The notes beneath the pieces are model-generated. The model made no database searches, was not told where the DNA came from, and worked only from the letters and a program-made list of their open reading frames with translations. Of a DNA stretch of 64,000 nucleotides, positions 1 through 13,510 are shown in pieces. How positions within the stretch are numbered: the stretch's first letter is position 1; each line of letters opens with the position of its first letter. Made by a program: the position numbers and the translations under genes. The DNA is from Dipylidium caninum (Eukaryota > Platyhelminthes > Cestoda > Cyclophyllidea > Dipylidiidae), in contig QEYB01000282.1 of the NCBI GenBank assembly GCA_017562135.1, positions 1 through 64,000 on the forward strand. The letters run 5' to 3'.

Positions 1-3000
1 TTAAGGAGAGGATTGTATCCTTCGTGATCCGATGTGCCGTTTGCGATAGAGCAATGCTGTTTGCTCACGCTCTCGTTACCGCCTCGTCTCAGGGTTTCAA
101 CTTCAAACGCCTCCGGCGATCTAGAGACTACAAGGCGAGTCGACGCATCTCGCGATCATTCGCAAGCGGCGTTCCCTGTTCAACGGGCATGGCTACATTC
201 ATGTCTTGGTCCTCCATGGTGACTTGCGATAGTCGATAAGTGATCTGACCTACGGCTTAGCTTGGGTCCAACAGTGGTAGCCTTCGGTTTTGTATATCCG
301 AGTGCTCTTGCGAAGGTACAGTGTGCCTTTGGCTCACTGGCTCGCGCGTAATAACCGGGGGATCCGTCTTGCGTCCATTCGTTCAAATCTTCAACCTTTC
401 TGGCCGACGTGACAGCTATACTTATGACATCACCGTGTCGTTCGCATTCATGCTCAGAGTCCTTCCCTTTCTACCGCAATGCTCGATCTTCGCGTTTCCT
501 GTCGCTTCAGGACTTCCATCAATGACAGACTGTTACGGCTGCAGTCCAGCATAGCCTTTCGTGAGATGCGCGAGTGCTTGCGGAAGAGACAATTGCTTTG
601 CTCAGGCTTTCACGTCACCTCTGCCCTGCTCTTCTCAAATTTGCATACTTCCATACCTCCGCACACATCTCAGAGCATCACCGGTCTGCCATCCACTCCA
701 ATGTCCTGTCAATCCAGCCACATCGGTCTTTCCTCGCATACTGCAATCAGTGACACCAGCTCGACGGTGCCACATACTTACGTGAGATGTCCGAATGCCG
801 TGCGAAGACAAATTGCCTTTGCTCACTGCTTCTCGCACGGCGGCTCTCGTCCATTTCCAACGTCAAGCCGTCCACGGATCAACTACGGACATCAACCGTC
901 CTCCATCTATCCAACGGGGCTTCCTTCACGCAGCACATCGTCTTCCTCCATACTGCGGCCCATCAAATGACACCACGCTCACATCCACACGTCACTTCGG
1001 TGAATCCGAGTGCCTGCCTGGAAACAATTGCCTTTTGTGGCGTCACGCTTCCGCACTCGGCATCTTATCGCATTTCAAAACTCACCTTCCTACATCACTA
1101 ACACTATCAGCTCTGCCATGGCATCCGAAGCGCTTCCTTCAACGCAGCACATCGTCCTTTCTCTTCATTAGCTGTCAGTCACCATGACACCACGCTGAAC
1201 TGCCATCATTACCTTCGTGAATCCGATGCCTTGCGAAGACCAAATCGCTTTTGCTCACGCCTCCGCACCTGCTCTCTCTTCTCTCCATTGTCATCTCAAC
1301 CTCGCCACAGCACTATCGAACATCACTCGTCTCGATCATCCAACCTCCTTCAATCGGCAAGCATCATTCTTCCCTTCCTCCATATCGTCCCATCATGGAG
1401 CAACGTGGAACGCTCACGTCCGACATACCTTCGTCGAATTCCTGATGTGGGCCTTGCGAAGACAATTTGGCTGTTGGGCTGTCACGCTCGCCGCAGCCTC
1501 TCTCGCATTTTCTAAACTCGTTCAACCTTCTGCACACATGGCTACAAACATCTACCCTTGGCGTCCATTCTATCTCGAACGGCTCCTTCAAAGCGCAGCG
1601 ACATTCGTCTTGTCCTCCATATCTCCATCAATGACACAAAATCGCTCACTTCCACATATCCTTCGTGAATCCGAGTGGCCTTGCGAAAGACAATGCTTTT
1701 GCTCAAACGCGTGTCTCCGCGAGCCGGGGCCTGCTCTCCATTGTTATCAAACTCAACGCTCCCAACACAAGGCTGACAACATCACCCTTCTCCCCATCAT
1801 CTCAACGGCTTCCTGTTCATACTGTCAGGCACATCGTCTTCCTCCATAACTCCCATCAAAATTATGCCACCGACTGCTCACTTGCACATACCTTCGTGAA
1901 TCGCGGACAGTGCCTTGGCGAAGAAATGGCTTTGGCTCACGTGGCTCGCACCTCGCCTTCTTCTCGCATTTCAACTGTAACCTCCATCCACAATACACTA
2001 AACAAAACAATCACCGGTCTCCATCATGGCCAACCTTCCTTCAACCGCGCACATCTTCTTTTCTCCATACTCCATCAATGACAACCGCACGTACGCAAGC
2101 TAACAACCTTCGTGAATCCGAGTGCCTTGCGGAAGACATGCTTTGTGCTCACGCTCCGCACGCGCCCGTCTCTGCTCATTTCAATCTCAACCTCTACCAA
2201 CACACTTACCTGACATCACCGTCTCCATCATTGCCAACGCTCCTTCACGCAGGCACATCGTCTTTTTCCTCAATACGGTCCATTCAAATGGACACCACGC
2301 TCTCATTTCCACATTACCTTGCGTGTAATCCGAATGCCTTGGCGGAAGACAATGCTTTGCGTCACGCCTGGCTCCGCACCGCCCCTCTCGTCACATTTTC
2401 AAACTCACCTCTGCACCCACACTAAACATCACGCTCCATCATCCAACGCTCCTTCACCGCAATGCACATCGTCGCTTTCCTCATACTGCATCAATGAACG
2501 ACGCTCACTCCACATACCTTCGGTGAATCCGAGTGCCTTGCGAAGAAATGCTTTGCTTCACAGGCTCCGCACCGCGCTCTCTCCATTTTCAACTCAACCT
2601 CCCACACACTACACATCACCGTCTCCATCATCCAATCGCTCCTTAACAAAAACGCAGCACATCTCTTACTCCCATAACAAATTGTCATCAATGACAATGA
2701 AACCTTGGCGTTCTACTCCACATACCTTCGTGAAATCCGAGCTGCTTGCGAAGACAATGGTCTTTGCTCACGCTCGGCACCTACATCTCATGTATCCAAT
2801 ATTATTTCACACTACGAACCTCCGCCGACACACTAAAAGACATTCACACCGGTCTCCCATCATCTCAACCTACGCCCTTCTTCAATTTGCGTCTTGTAGC
2901 TTAACATCGGTCTTTTTCCTCCGTATATACTCCATCAATGACCTACGGCTCACTGCCTACATACCTTCGTGAATCCGAGTGCACTTTGCGAAGACAGATG

Positions 3001-6000
3001 CTTTGCCACGCTCCGCACCGGCCTCTCTCTATTTCAATATCATAAATCAACTCCCACACTACAAGAAGACCGTCTCCAATCCATCCAACGCTCCTTCAAG
3101 CAGCATACATCTTGCTTTCCTCATACTCCATCAATGACAATAACTCGAGCTCACTCCACATACCTTCGTGAATCCGAGTGCCCTTGCGAAGACAAATGGC
3201 TTTGCTCACGCTCCCGCACGCGCCGCTCTCTCCATTTCAAACCACCTCCCACACACTAACACAAAATCACCGTCTGCATCATCCAACGCTCCTTCAACGC
3301 AGACATCTTCTTTCTCCATTGATTACTCCATCAATGACACCACGCTCACTCAATACCTTCGTGAATTCCGAGTGCCTTGGGCGAAGACATTGCTTTGCTC
3401 ACGCTCCGCAGCTCGCTCTCTCCATTTCAACTCAACCTCCCACACACTAAACAACATCACCCGTCTCTCCATCATCCAACGCTCTTCAACGCAGCAACAT
3501 CGGTACTTTCCTCCATACCTCCATCAAATGAACCACGCTCACTCCACAGTAACTTTATGATGCCCTTGCGTAAGAATCCGAGTGCTTGCATTATTAGTGA
3601 TTAGAACGACACAGACAATGCTTTCTCCATCGGCTACTTCGCGAAACGCTCTCCTCCTTGCCGTCAATGTTCATGTACTTTGCCATATACCTCCCACCAC
3701 ACCATATCACAACTACCAACATCACCCTCCAGTCATACCAACGCTCCTTGTGAATGCGCAGGTACCCTTGCTAAGCACAGCACATCTTTTCCCTCAACTC
3801 CCACAATATAATCGTAGGCATCAATGATACCAGCCACCGGCTTCAACTCCACATACCTTCGTGAATCCGAGTGCCTTGCGAAGATCAATGCTTTGCTCAA
3901 CGCTCCCGCAGCCGCCTCTTACTCCATTAAACTTCTAACATTCTCAAAAGCTCAACGTCCGATCGCACTCCACACATGTTTCATGATGCTTGATTATCAC
4001 GCTCCACATCTCCATCAACCATACGCTCCTGTTTTCAACGCAGCACATTCGTCTTTCCTCATTACTCCATCAATGACACTTACGCTCACGATGCCACTTA
4101 TTATCCTTCGTGAATCCGAGTGCCTCTTGCGAAGACAATGCTTTGCTCACGCTCCGTGTCTTTACTCGGCTCTCTCCATTTCACTCAACCTCCCACACTA
4201 CTAACAAATAGAACCTCTCCATCATCCAACGCTCCTTCAACGCAGCACAATCGTCTTTCTCCATAAACCTCCATCAAATGACAAAAACGTCTCACTCCAC
4301 ATACGCTTCGTGAATCAGGAGTGCCTTGCGAAGACAATGCTTTGTCAACGCTCCCGCACTGCTAATAGCTCTCCATTGTAGAACTCAACATCCACACGAT
4401 TACTAAACATACCTCCGTCCATCATCCAACGCTCTTCAACGCAGCACAAATCGTCTTTTCTCATACTGCATCAATGACTAAGACCACGCTCACTCCACAT
4501 ACCTTCGTGAATCCGAGTGCCTTGCGAAGACAATGCTTTGGCTCACGTCCGCAACCGCCTCTCCATTCAACCTCAACCCCCACACACTAACAACATATGA
4601 ATCCGACGCTCCTTTCAGAAACGCAGCACACTCTCCACGCCGTTCAATGGACGACCACGCTCACTACACATACCTTCGTGAATCCGAGTGCGCTGTGCGA
4701 AGACAATGCTTGCTCACGCCTCACCGTCTCAACTCACCTCTACAACATACCAAATCGTCCAGTGCATCCAAACGGATCTTCTGATACTCCTATCAACTGA
4801 CACCACGCTCACTCCACATACTCGTGAATCCAGTGCCTGCGAAGAACAATCTTTGCGTCAGCTCCGCACTCGCCTCCTCCATTTCGACTCAACCTTCCCC
4901 CGCCCTCCAGCATCTTTCCTCCATACCATCCGTCCATCAAGATGACACCAATCGCTCCTTCAATGCGGCGAAAGACAATGGCTCACGTCTCCGTCGCTTC
5001 TTCTTCAAACTCGACACCATACTCCATCATGCCACACGACGCTCACTCCACATACTTCGTGAATCCAGTGCCTGCGAAACAATCCGCACCGCACTTCTCA
5101 GTTTTTGCCACACACACAACTATCGACGCTCCACGCACTCCTAACGCGCACCGTCTTTACCTCATCTGACCCACGCCACTCCACATCCTTCATCCGAAGT
5201 ATGCGAAGACAACTCACGCTCCGCATCCCTCGCCACACAACTCTACCATGCTTCCTCCATACACCCATCTGACAACCGAGTGCTTGGCGAAGACCTTTGG
5301 CTCAACCCCTTCTCGCATTTCCTCCCCTCCCCACCATCAACGCAGGCACATCGTCTTTCCTCCATACTGCATCAATTTCCACATACCTTCGTGAATCCCG
5401 AGTGCCTTGCGAAAACAAAGCCTTTGCTCACGCCCGCACCATTTCAAACTCAACGTCCTAAACATCAACGCGTCTCCAATCCACCTCCTTCACAGCACAT
5501 CTTCTTTCTCCAATATCCATCAATGACACAGCTCACTCCACACGTGAAATCATGCGAAGACATGCTTTTGCTCAGCGCTCCGCACCGCGGTCTCTCATTT
5601 TCCAAACTCAACCTCCCTTACATGGGACTACAACATCACGCCAGATATGGCGAAGATCTTTGCTCACGCCCGCACCGCATCACCGTCTCCTACGTTGACA
5701 CCACGCTACTCCACATTACTTTCGTGAATCCGGAGTGCGAGTGCTTGCGCGAAGACATCAACCGGCCTCTCTCCATTTCAACTCAACCTCCCTCACACAG
5801 TCTCCATCATCCAACGCCTCCTTCAACGCAGCACATGCTCAACCACTTCAAATGACACCACGCTGCACTCCCATACTGCGAAGACAACATGACCGCATCT
5901 CATCTCCAATCGACATCTTCTTCTCCATATCCAACTCGCTCACATCCACAATCTCAATCCGTGTGCCTTGCGCGACAGCCACCACGCTCCGCAACCGCAT

Positions 6001-9000
6001 CTATCCATTTCAACTCAACCTCCACACACTACACAATCACGTCTGCCATCCAACGCATCAACGGACAGCACATCGTCTTACGCTCACTCCACATACCTTT
6101 CGTGAATCCGAGTGCTTGCGACAAACAATGCTTTGCTCACGCTCCGCACCGCTCTCTCCATTTCAACTCAACTCACAAAAACTACAGACATCACCGTCTC
6201 CATCATCCAACGCTCCTTCAAACGCAGCACATCTGTCTTTTCCTCCATACTCCATCATGCATACAGCGCAACGCTCACCTCACATACCTTCGTGAATCCG
6301 AGTGCCTTGCGAAGACAATGCTTTGCTCACGCTCCGCACCGCCTCTCTCCATTTCAACTCAACCTCCCACAAACTACAACATCACCGTCTCCATCATCCA
6401 ACGCTCCTTCAACGCAGCACATCTTCTTTCCTCCATACTCCATCAATGACACCACGCTCACTCCACATACCTTCGTGAATCCGAGTGCCTTGCGAAGACA
6501 ATGCTTTGCTCACGCTCCGCACCGCCTCTCTCCATTTCAACTCAACCTCCCACACACTACAACATCACCGTCTCCATCATCCAACGCTCCTTCAACGCAG
6601 CACATCTTCTTTCCTCCATACTCCATCAATGACGACCATACGCTCACTCCACATACCTTCGTGAATCGAGTGCCTTGCGAAGAACAATTGCTTTGCTCAC
6701 GCTCCGCACCGCCTCTCTCCATTTCAACTCAACCTCCGAGGAATATAACACACTACCAACAATCACCCTGTCTCCATCATCCAACCTCCTTCAACGCAAA
6801 GCACGCACTTTGCTTCAGCGCCTCCGCATCTTCCTTCTTCTCTCTTTCCACTCCATCAATACATCGGTCTTTCCGTCCCTTCCATTACCTCCATCGACGC
6901 TCACTCCACATACCTTCGTGAATCCGAGTGGCCTTGCGAAGCAACATGCTTTGCTCACGCTCCGCACCGCCTCTCTCCATTTCAACTCAACCTCCCACAC
7001 ACTACACACATCACCGTCTCCATCATCCAACGCTCCTTCAACGCAGGCACATCCGTCTTTCCTCCATACTCCATCAATGACGACCAGCTCACGTCCACAT
7101 ACCTTCGTGAATCCGAGTTGCCTTGCGAAGACAATAGCTTTGCTCACGCTTCGCACCGCCTCTCTCCATTTCAAGCTCAACCTCACACACTAAACACATC
7201 AACGTCTCCATCAATCCAACTCCTTCAAAACGCAAGCACATCTTTTTCTTTGCCTCCATACTCCATCAATGACACCGCTCACTCCACATACCTTCCGTTG
7301 AATCCGAGTGCCTTGCGAAGACAATGCCTTTGCTCACGCTCCGCACCGCCTCTCTCTCCATTTCAAACTCAACCTCCCCACACACTACCAACATCCACCG
7401 TCTCCATCATCCAACATCCCTTCAACGCAGCACATCTTCTTTCCTCCATACTCCATCAATGACACCGGGACGCTCACTCCCATACCTTCGTGAATCCGAG
7501 TGCTTGCGAAGACAATGCTTTGCTCACGCTCCGCACCGCCTCTCTCATTTCAACTCAACCTCCCACAACTACAAACATCACGTCTCCATCATCCAACGCT
7601 CCTTCAACGCAGCACATCGTCTTTCCTCCATACAATGCATCAATGACACACACGCCTCACTCCACATACCTTCGTGAATTCGAAGTGCTTGCGAAGACAA
7701 TGCTTTGCTCACGCTCCGCACCGCCTCTCTCCATTTCAACTCAACCTCCCACAACACTAACATCACCGTCTCCACATCCAACGCTCCTTCAACGCAGCAC
7801 ATCGTCTTTCCTCCATACTGCATCAATGACACCACGCTCACTCCACATACCTTCGTGAATCCGAGTGCCTTGCGAAGACAATGCTTTGCTCACGCTTCCG
7901 CACCGCATCTCTCCATTTCAACTCAAACCTCCACACACCACACACTACACAAACGCTCCTTCAACGCAGCAACCGTCTTTCCTACATCTCCATCATCCAA
8001 CGCTCCTTCAACGCCAGCATGCTTGCTCATCGTCTTCCAATTCCTCCCTACTGCATCAATGACACCACGCTCACTCCACATACCTTCGTGAATCCGAGTG
8101 CCTTGCGAAGACAATGCTTTGCTCACGCTCCGCACCGCCTCTCTCCATTTCAACTCAACCTCCCACACACTACAACATCACCGTCTCCATCATCCAACGC
8201 TCCTTCAACGCAGCACATCGTCTTTCCTCCATACTCCATCAATGACACCACGCTCACTCCACATACCTTCGTGAATCCGAGTGCCTTGCGAAGACAATGC
8301 TTTGCTCACGCTCCGCACCGCCTCTCTCCATTTCAACTCAACCTCCCACACACTACAACATCACCGTCTCCATCATCCAACGCTCCTTCAACGCAGCACA
8401 TCGTCTTTCCTCCATACTCCATCAATGACACCACGCTCACTCCACATACCTTCGTGAATCCGAGTGCCTTGCGAAGACAATGCTTTGCTCACGCTCCGCA
8501 CCGCCTCTCTCCATTTCAACTCAACCTTCCACACACTACAACATCACCGTCTCCATCATCCAACGCTCCTTCAACGCAGCACATCGTCTTTCCTCCATAC
8601 TCCATCAATGACACCACGCTCACTCCACATACCTTCGTGAATCCGAGTGCCTTGCGAAGACAATGCTTTGCTCACGCTCCGCACCGCCTCTCTCCATTTC
8701 AACTCAACCTCCACACACTAAAACATCACCGTCTCCATCATCCCAACGCATCCTTCAATGCAGCACATCGTCTTTCCTCATACTCATCAATGACACCACG
8801 CTCACTCCACATACCTTCGTGAATCCGAGTGCCTTGCGAAGACAATGCTTTGCTCACGCTCCCGCACCGCCTCTCTCCATTTCAACTCAACCTCCCACAC
8901 ACTACCACATCACCGTCTCCATCATCCAACGCTCCTTCAACGCAGCACATCGTCTTTCCTCCATACTCCATCAATGACACCACGCTCACTCCACATACCT

Positions 9001-9440
9001 TCGTGAATCCGAGTGCCTTGCGAAGACAATGCTTTGCTCACGCTCCGCACCGCCTCTCTCCATTTCAACTCAACCTCCCACACACTACAACATCACCGTC
9101 TCCATCATCCAACGCTCCTTCAACGCAGAACATCGTCTTTCCTCCATACTGCATCAATGACACCACGCTCACTCCACATACCTTCGTGAATCCGAGTGCC
9201 TTGCGAAGACAATGCTTTGCTCACGCTCCGCACCGCCTCTCTCCATTTCAACTCAACCTCCCACACACTACAACATCACCGTCTCCATCATCCAACGCTC
9301 CTTCAACGCAGCACATCGTCTTTCCTCCATACTCCATCAATGACACCACGCTCACTCCACATACCTTCGTGAATCCGAGTGCCTTGCGAAGACAATGCTT
9401 TGCTCACGCTCCGCGCTGCCTCCCTCCCATTCACCTCAAC
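1..9440 (+). repeat. 183-bp tandem satellite array (about 51 units)
   Basis: Units are recognised by the recurring start CCTTCGTGAATCCGAG, seen at 8083, 8266, 8449 and 8632, which gives an exact 183-bp period. The first recognisable unit start is at about 19 and the last at 9364; the last unit loses similarity after about 9440. Units between 8.0 and 9.4 kb are almost identical. Units from 1 to about 6 kb carry many single-base insertions and deletions, and units around 4.8-6.1 kb are shortened. The period is divisible by three, so one frame stays open across many units (a 61-residue repeat). I read that as a by-product of the period and not as a gene: there is no start context, no codon bias and no intron signal. 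The role could be centromeric or subtelomeric heterochromatin, which is inference. Confidence 0.95.
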
Positions 9441-9816
9441 CTCCCACATTCTGTTTTATCCCTATCTAACATATCCACAGTGAAGCCCTTCTACCTACCA
9501 TCTTTATCATTCGTGCTTCGCATTGCTCTCCTCACAGTGTTTAAAACAACTTCGCGTCGACCTACCGTGATCATCGTCACTCTTTACAGCCCTTCCTTTT
9601 ATGCAATACAGTAAATGACTTGATCTGTTAATGCTAACCAACTCTTTCCACTTCATTCCCTATCACACGTCATCAAAACCCCACACCTTTACAATCACCA
9701 AATATATATCTCTTACCTTACAGGTGAAACAACAACAACTTCAACAACAACAACGATACACCCATAATAGTTCTAACATGAAGACATATTCACATGTACA
9801 TACTCTAACTAGGCGT
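9441..9816. other. Right flank of the satellite array
   Basis: The last satellite unit fades into unique, CT-rich then AT-rich sequence. A CAACAACAACTTCAACAAC-type simple run lies near 9730-9755. No gene is visible here. The open frame that runs out of the array to 9614 is only the tail of the repeat frame. Confidence 0.6.
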
Positions 9817-10095
9817 GTAGCCTCAGCATGAGCCACAGGTAATCAAATATATCAAGCAAGTAATGAAACATGGGCACGAAACATCTGCTCAACAAAAACA
9901 TAAACCCTACTGCACTGACAAATTGAACATAGCCTCTCAACAGGCGACAGATATAACGAGATTATAATGAAAGGGAAACTTGCGCAAAAGATTTTATAAC
10001 CACTTATAAATGCAATAAATATGCTTATAGTCACAGCATGAGCCACAGATAATCAAGTATTGAAAACAAATAATGAAGCATTGGTAAAAAGCAGA
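9817..10095 (+). repeat. Two direct copies of the CTCAGCATGAGCC boundary motif
   Basis: A first copy (GTAGCCTCAGCATGAGCCAC, then AGGTAATCAA) begins at 9817. A second, slightly diverged copy begins at about 10028 (CACAGCATGAGCCACAGATA, then ATCAAGTA). Similarity continues for about 60 bp past each motif, so this is a direct repeat about 205 bp apart. The same motif occurs in reverse orientation at 14826-14863 and 16485-16505, each time beside satellite-like sequence. The core CTCA-GCA-TGAG is a small inverted repeat. It may be the end of a mobile or satellite-carrying element, but no transposase was found. Confidence 0.6.
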
Positions 10096-10439
10096 TGTCA
10101 GAAGGAAAGAGCATCGAATTTGTCCCATTACGCTCTGACTTATTAACAAAAAGGGCCCTCCCCCAAGTGGACAGATAAGACAAGAGAAATGTCAGACTAA
10201 GACATGTGGAAAATAAGAAGTAAACAGCACCAGCACCATTTTGGCGCAAATCCTATGAATAACTCTTTCTAAAATTAACCTTTTCTGTAATTATCCAAAG
10301 ACTGCATCGTTAGTGGGTCCTACAAACGTATGAGTTTTATTTACGAAATCAGAGCTAAAGACAGTAACCAGTAATGCGTGAAGAACTACAGATTCAGTTC
10401 ATAATTATAAGTTAATTTAATGTACAGCAGTCTCTATCA

Positions 10440-10800
10440 TAATAATCAAAGTCAGTATTGATCAAGGTGCCCACGTGTCACATCGCGAAAGCCATCGCCA
10501 GATAAATCTTGCTGATAAGAAGATCTGTTCTCTGTGACTTCAGCAAGAAATAATATGACACCGTCAACGAGGCTCCTTAGGCAATTGCGCTCCGGTCTAC
10601 TTCTGACGCCGCGTTTACCTGTCGCCACCGGTTGCGTATACGTTGAGGTGGTTCCGCTCAGTCTTACTTGGCGCACAGGGCCAAAAATCTCCAGATTAAT
10701 GATGGGCTGGCATGAGGTGGGTAACCCTGAAGTGCACTATGGCATTGATCTGGGCGCGAACCGGTATGCGCGGTGTTTTATTGAAAAATAATTAGACGAG
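10440..10800 (+). other. GC-rich island with one short ORF, identity unknown
   Basis: This stretch is clearly richer in G and C than the AT-rich sequence around it. It holds an ATG-started frame (10555-10791, 78 residues) with an arginine-rich beginning (MTPSTRLLRQLRSG) and the reading GIDLGANRYARCF near the end. I do not recognise a family. It could be a single-exon gene, an exon of a larger gene, a decayed repeat or chance. Confidence that it is coding is low. Confidence 0.15.
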
Positions 10801-13140
10801 TCTTAAAATCTGGAGAGAGTTATAAATTCAGTTATTCAGGTCAAGTAGTAGTATCGGCTAAAAGATTTTAACCCTCAAACACCTGGGAGATTTTAGATAG
10901 ATGCCATCACAAGTACGGTGCACTTAGCTAACGTTAACATATCGCGTCATTTTACCATACTTACCAGCAGCTTTTGTAGCCTTTTCGAAGTACTTGTGCT
11001 TACAAAGCACCGGAACACTTGCGACTCTACATACGTGAAACACCCAGTCTCGCAATCTCATTGAATGTTTACCTTCTGGTAGATATAATCCATTGCATTT
11101 GATGCGTGCACCATGGCCACACTCATTCTGCCAACTTACACGACGTAATCGCCGTAGGTTGCGAATTAATTGTTCCATTTTCAGTCAAATCGTTTGCGAA
11201 TTCGCTGTTCTTTGTTACCGGCAAACACGACATTGTGACAATTGTTCACAGCTTCATGAGGAAAAAAATTTGTCGTTAAGACAGAGCATTTGAACAAAGG
11301 CTTTGCCGACACTTTCAGTAGTTATCAAGCATGCACAGAGTTAAACATAGTGTTAGTAAGCATACTGCAACTCAGGCAAAAGAGGCTGACTGCGTCTAAA
11401 TCATTGAGAGAATTATCACTTTTCAACAAATAGGTCCTGGAATTTGGAGGAGATCGAAGTGCTGTTCATCCTATGCAATCTTTAATAAAACTACTTATTC
11501 TGAAGTCTTAATTTGTTTATGTACAACTAGTTTTCTATAGACATGTGAATTATTGACTTAAAGGAATGCAATGGGTGGCGTTTAACCGGTACAAGTAGAC
11601 AAATTTGATTCATACATCCACTCACCTGGGTGTCATTCAAGGGGTTAAGAATTTTCTGACACACTTGGGAACGATAACAGATTTGAATACCTAAGGTGAG
11701 CGCAAACACATAACCTTAGGTGATTGATGGTCCACGTCACACTGAGTACGCTGCTGGGAGTTATAGAGTAGGAAACTATGTAATTACGGTGGTCAAGGAG
11801 TGATTTCTGATAAAGTCAATGAGGCATCGACGAATAGAAATTGCTATTTCTGGTCAAAAATCGGCTTTAACGTTAATATTGCAGACAGTATGCATTATAA
11901 GACATTGGCTGTATTCCATGTAATGCAAGCCATCGTGAACTATGCAACAGTTAAAGCAACTAATCAAACAGCTGTAAAATTGAACAACGAATGTTCCTCG
12001 TCTCATCGGCCCAGTTGAAGAACTCTAACTTCCGAAGGCAGTCTTAGTCGCCACGCTCTGTGATAATGGATTATGAGTACGTGGATGTTAGAATTACAAA
12101 CTTATACACTTTATCCACTGTCCCATGCATGGAAGCAAAGATGGACGCACGGGGGAGACTTTTAATGTTAACAAGAGGTGGTTGTGCAAACATTGGAGTA
12201 GAACACCCCCTATAAGTACTTAAGGTTTCGAACTCTTGATTATGAATGAAATGTGCAACGCCGTTGCTGCAAGGATGGACGTAGCGACGATAGTGCGATA
12301 TAATCTCTACGATTCAACCAAGCCCCAAATGAGGTTATTTATAAGACTGGCAGCAGAGAAATTACGGGAAAGCATTGATAAAATAAAGTCGCGTTTGAAA
12401 ATATTTCGATCTACGCTCAAAGCCATACCTTATTTAATGTGCTCTACAAGTGCGCCGTTTGCGTTAATCAGTTATGCTGTGTGGGAGTCCGTAGCTAGTC
12501 AATGATTTGTCTAGCGAATTATCACCAAAATTTTTCATCCCAATGACATACAATGGAAATGAATTAGTTTCCGAGCTTATGAGTATTGACTGATCCCTGA
12601 AACACACTTATGACAAATGCGTTATCAAATGCCAACTTGACAGAGGAATAACTGAACTTTAATGGTGGAATAATATTATTAACAAAGGATGAATATATTT
12701 AACTCTCACAAGATTTCTGATGGCAGGTACGCTACCATCTGGTAGAATCGCGTATCTCGGCATTAGGTAAAAGGGCCACTTTCGTAAAATTCCATTATTC
12801 CAATGATAGACTTATGCCTGCCACCTTCGGATGCGAGTAAGAAGCTTATATACCTCATTGCACTACTGTGGATTCCATGTCTCGGCAACGGCTTCGTTGT
12901 TTTCATAACCCCTCGTATTATTCATTTCCCCTGTTTGTGCTATAGCCAACTACTTGACATATATGCCACGTATAACTCAATCACCCCTCTATACTTTATA
13001 GGTCTATGTGAGCGTGCTTCCATTCTTTGTCTTCAATTACCAATTGACTATTAATTTAGGTGGACGAGTTTTTTCCTACGACAGACAATTAATGGATGGA
13101 GCTTTCTAAGTAACATGTTTGGGACCGCCTCCCTTTCCAA
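10801..13140. other. Intergenic, no supported gene
   Basis: AT-rich sequence with scattered short frames. The longest (12236-12505 on plus) has no recognisable domain and no convincing splice partners. No RNA gene or mobile-element protein was seen. Confidence 0.5.
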
Positions 13141-13510
13141 ATGAAAAGCTTGAAATACTACAATGCCCCTGAAGCCATTAAAAACATCCTTGTACATCAT
13201 TCAGGGCCGTTGGACGAGAAATACAAATCGCTGGTGAGTTTTTGGATTTTCGAAGCACCCTTGCCGTCCTATCCACTAACAAGATGCTAATTTTTGGAGA
13301 CCATGGCTCTGGACAAGGAAATGAGTACTACCTTCAATGCAGTCTCTGGACTCAAAGAGTCGATGCCTGCCCAGTATGGTGGAGATAATAAGCTTTCCTT
13401 CGAAGAGATATGTGGTAGGCCAGTACACTTGTCAAAAGTTATTTGCAGCAAGTTCCACTATGGAGTCCGCTAAAAGTAATGTTGATTTATTATCTTCTTG
13501 CCTCGATTAA
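13141..13510 (+). CDS. Possible small three-exon gene, 89 residues, unknown function
   Basis: Three short open stretches join in phase. Exon 1 is 13141-13233 (ATG start, then GTGAGT). Exon 2 is 13300-13414, with an AG acceptor and a GTAGGC donor. Exon 3 is 13449-13510 and ends in TAA. The introns would be 66 and 34 nt; 34 nt is also the size of the first DPAGT1 intron in this window. The predicted product is 89 residues, hydrophilic and helix-prone (for example APEAIKNILVHHSG, then ALDKEMSTTFNAVSGLKE), with no signal peptide or membrane segment. I do not recognise the family. A GTAATG donor at 13476 means that exon 3 could end earlier and more exons could follow. It could also be the relic of a larger gene stranded among repeats. 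Confidence 0.35.

Noticed and set aside
1..9440. CRISPR-like array
   Set aside because: Units are contiguous 183-bp repeats without unique spacers, in a eukaryotic genome.
7881..9614. Long ORFs across the satellite as a repeat protein gene
   Set aside because: They result from a period divisible by three; there is no start context, no flanking gene structure, and the frame breaks wherever a unit carries an indel.
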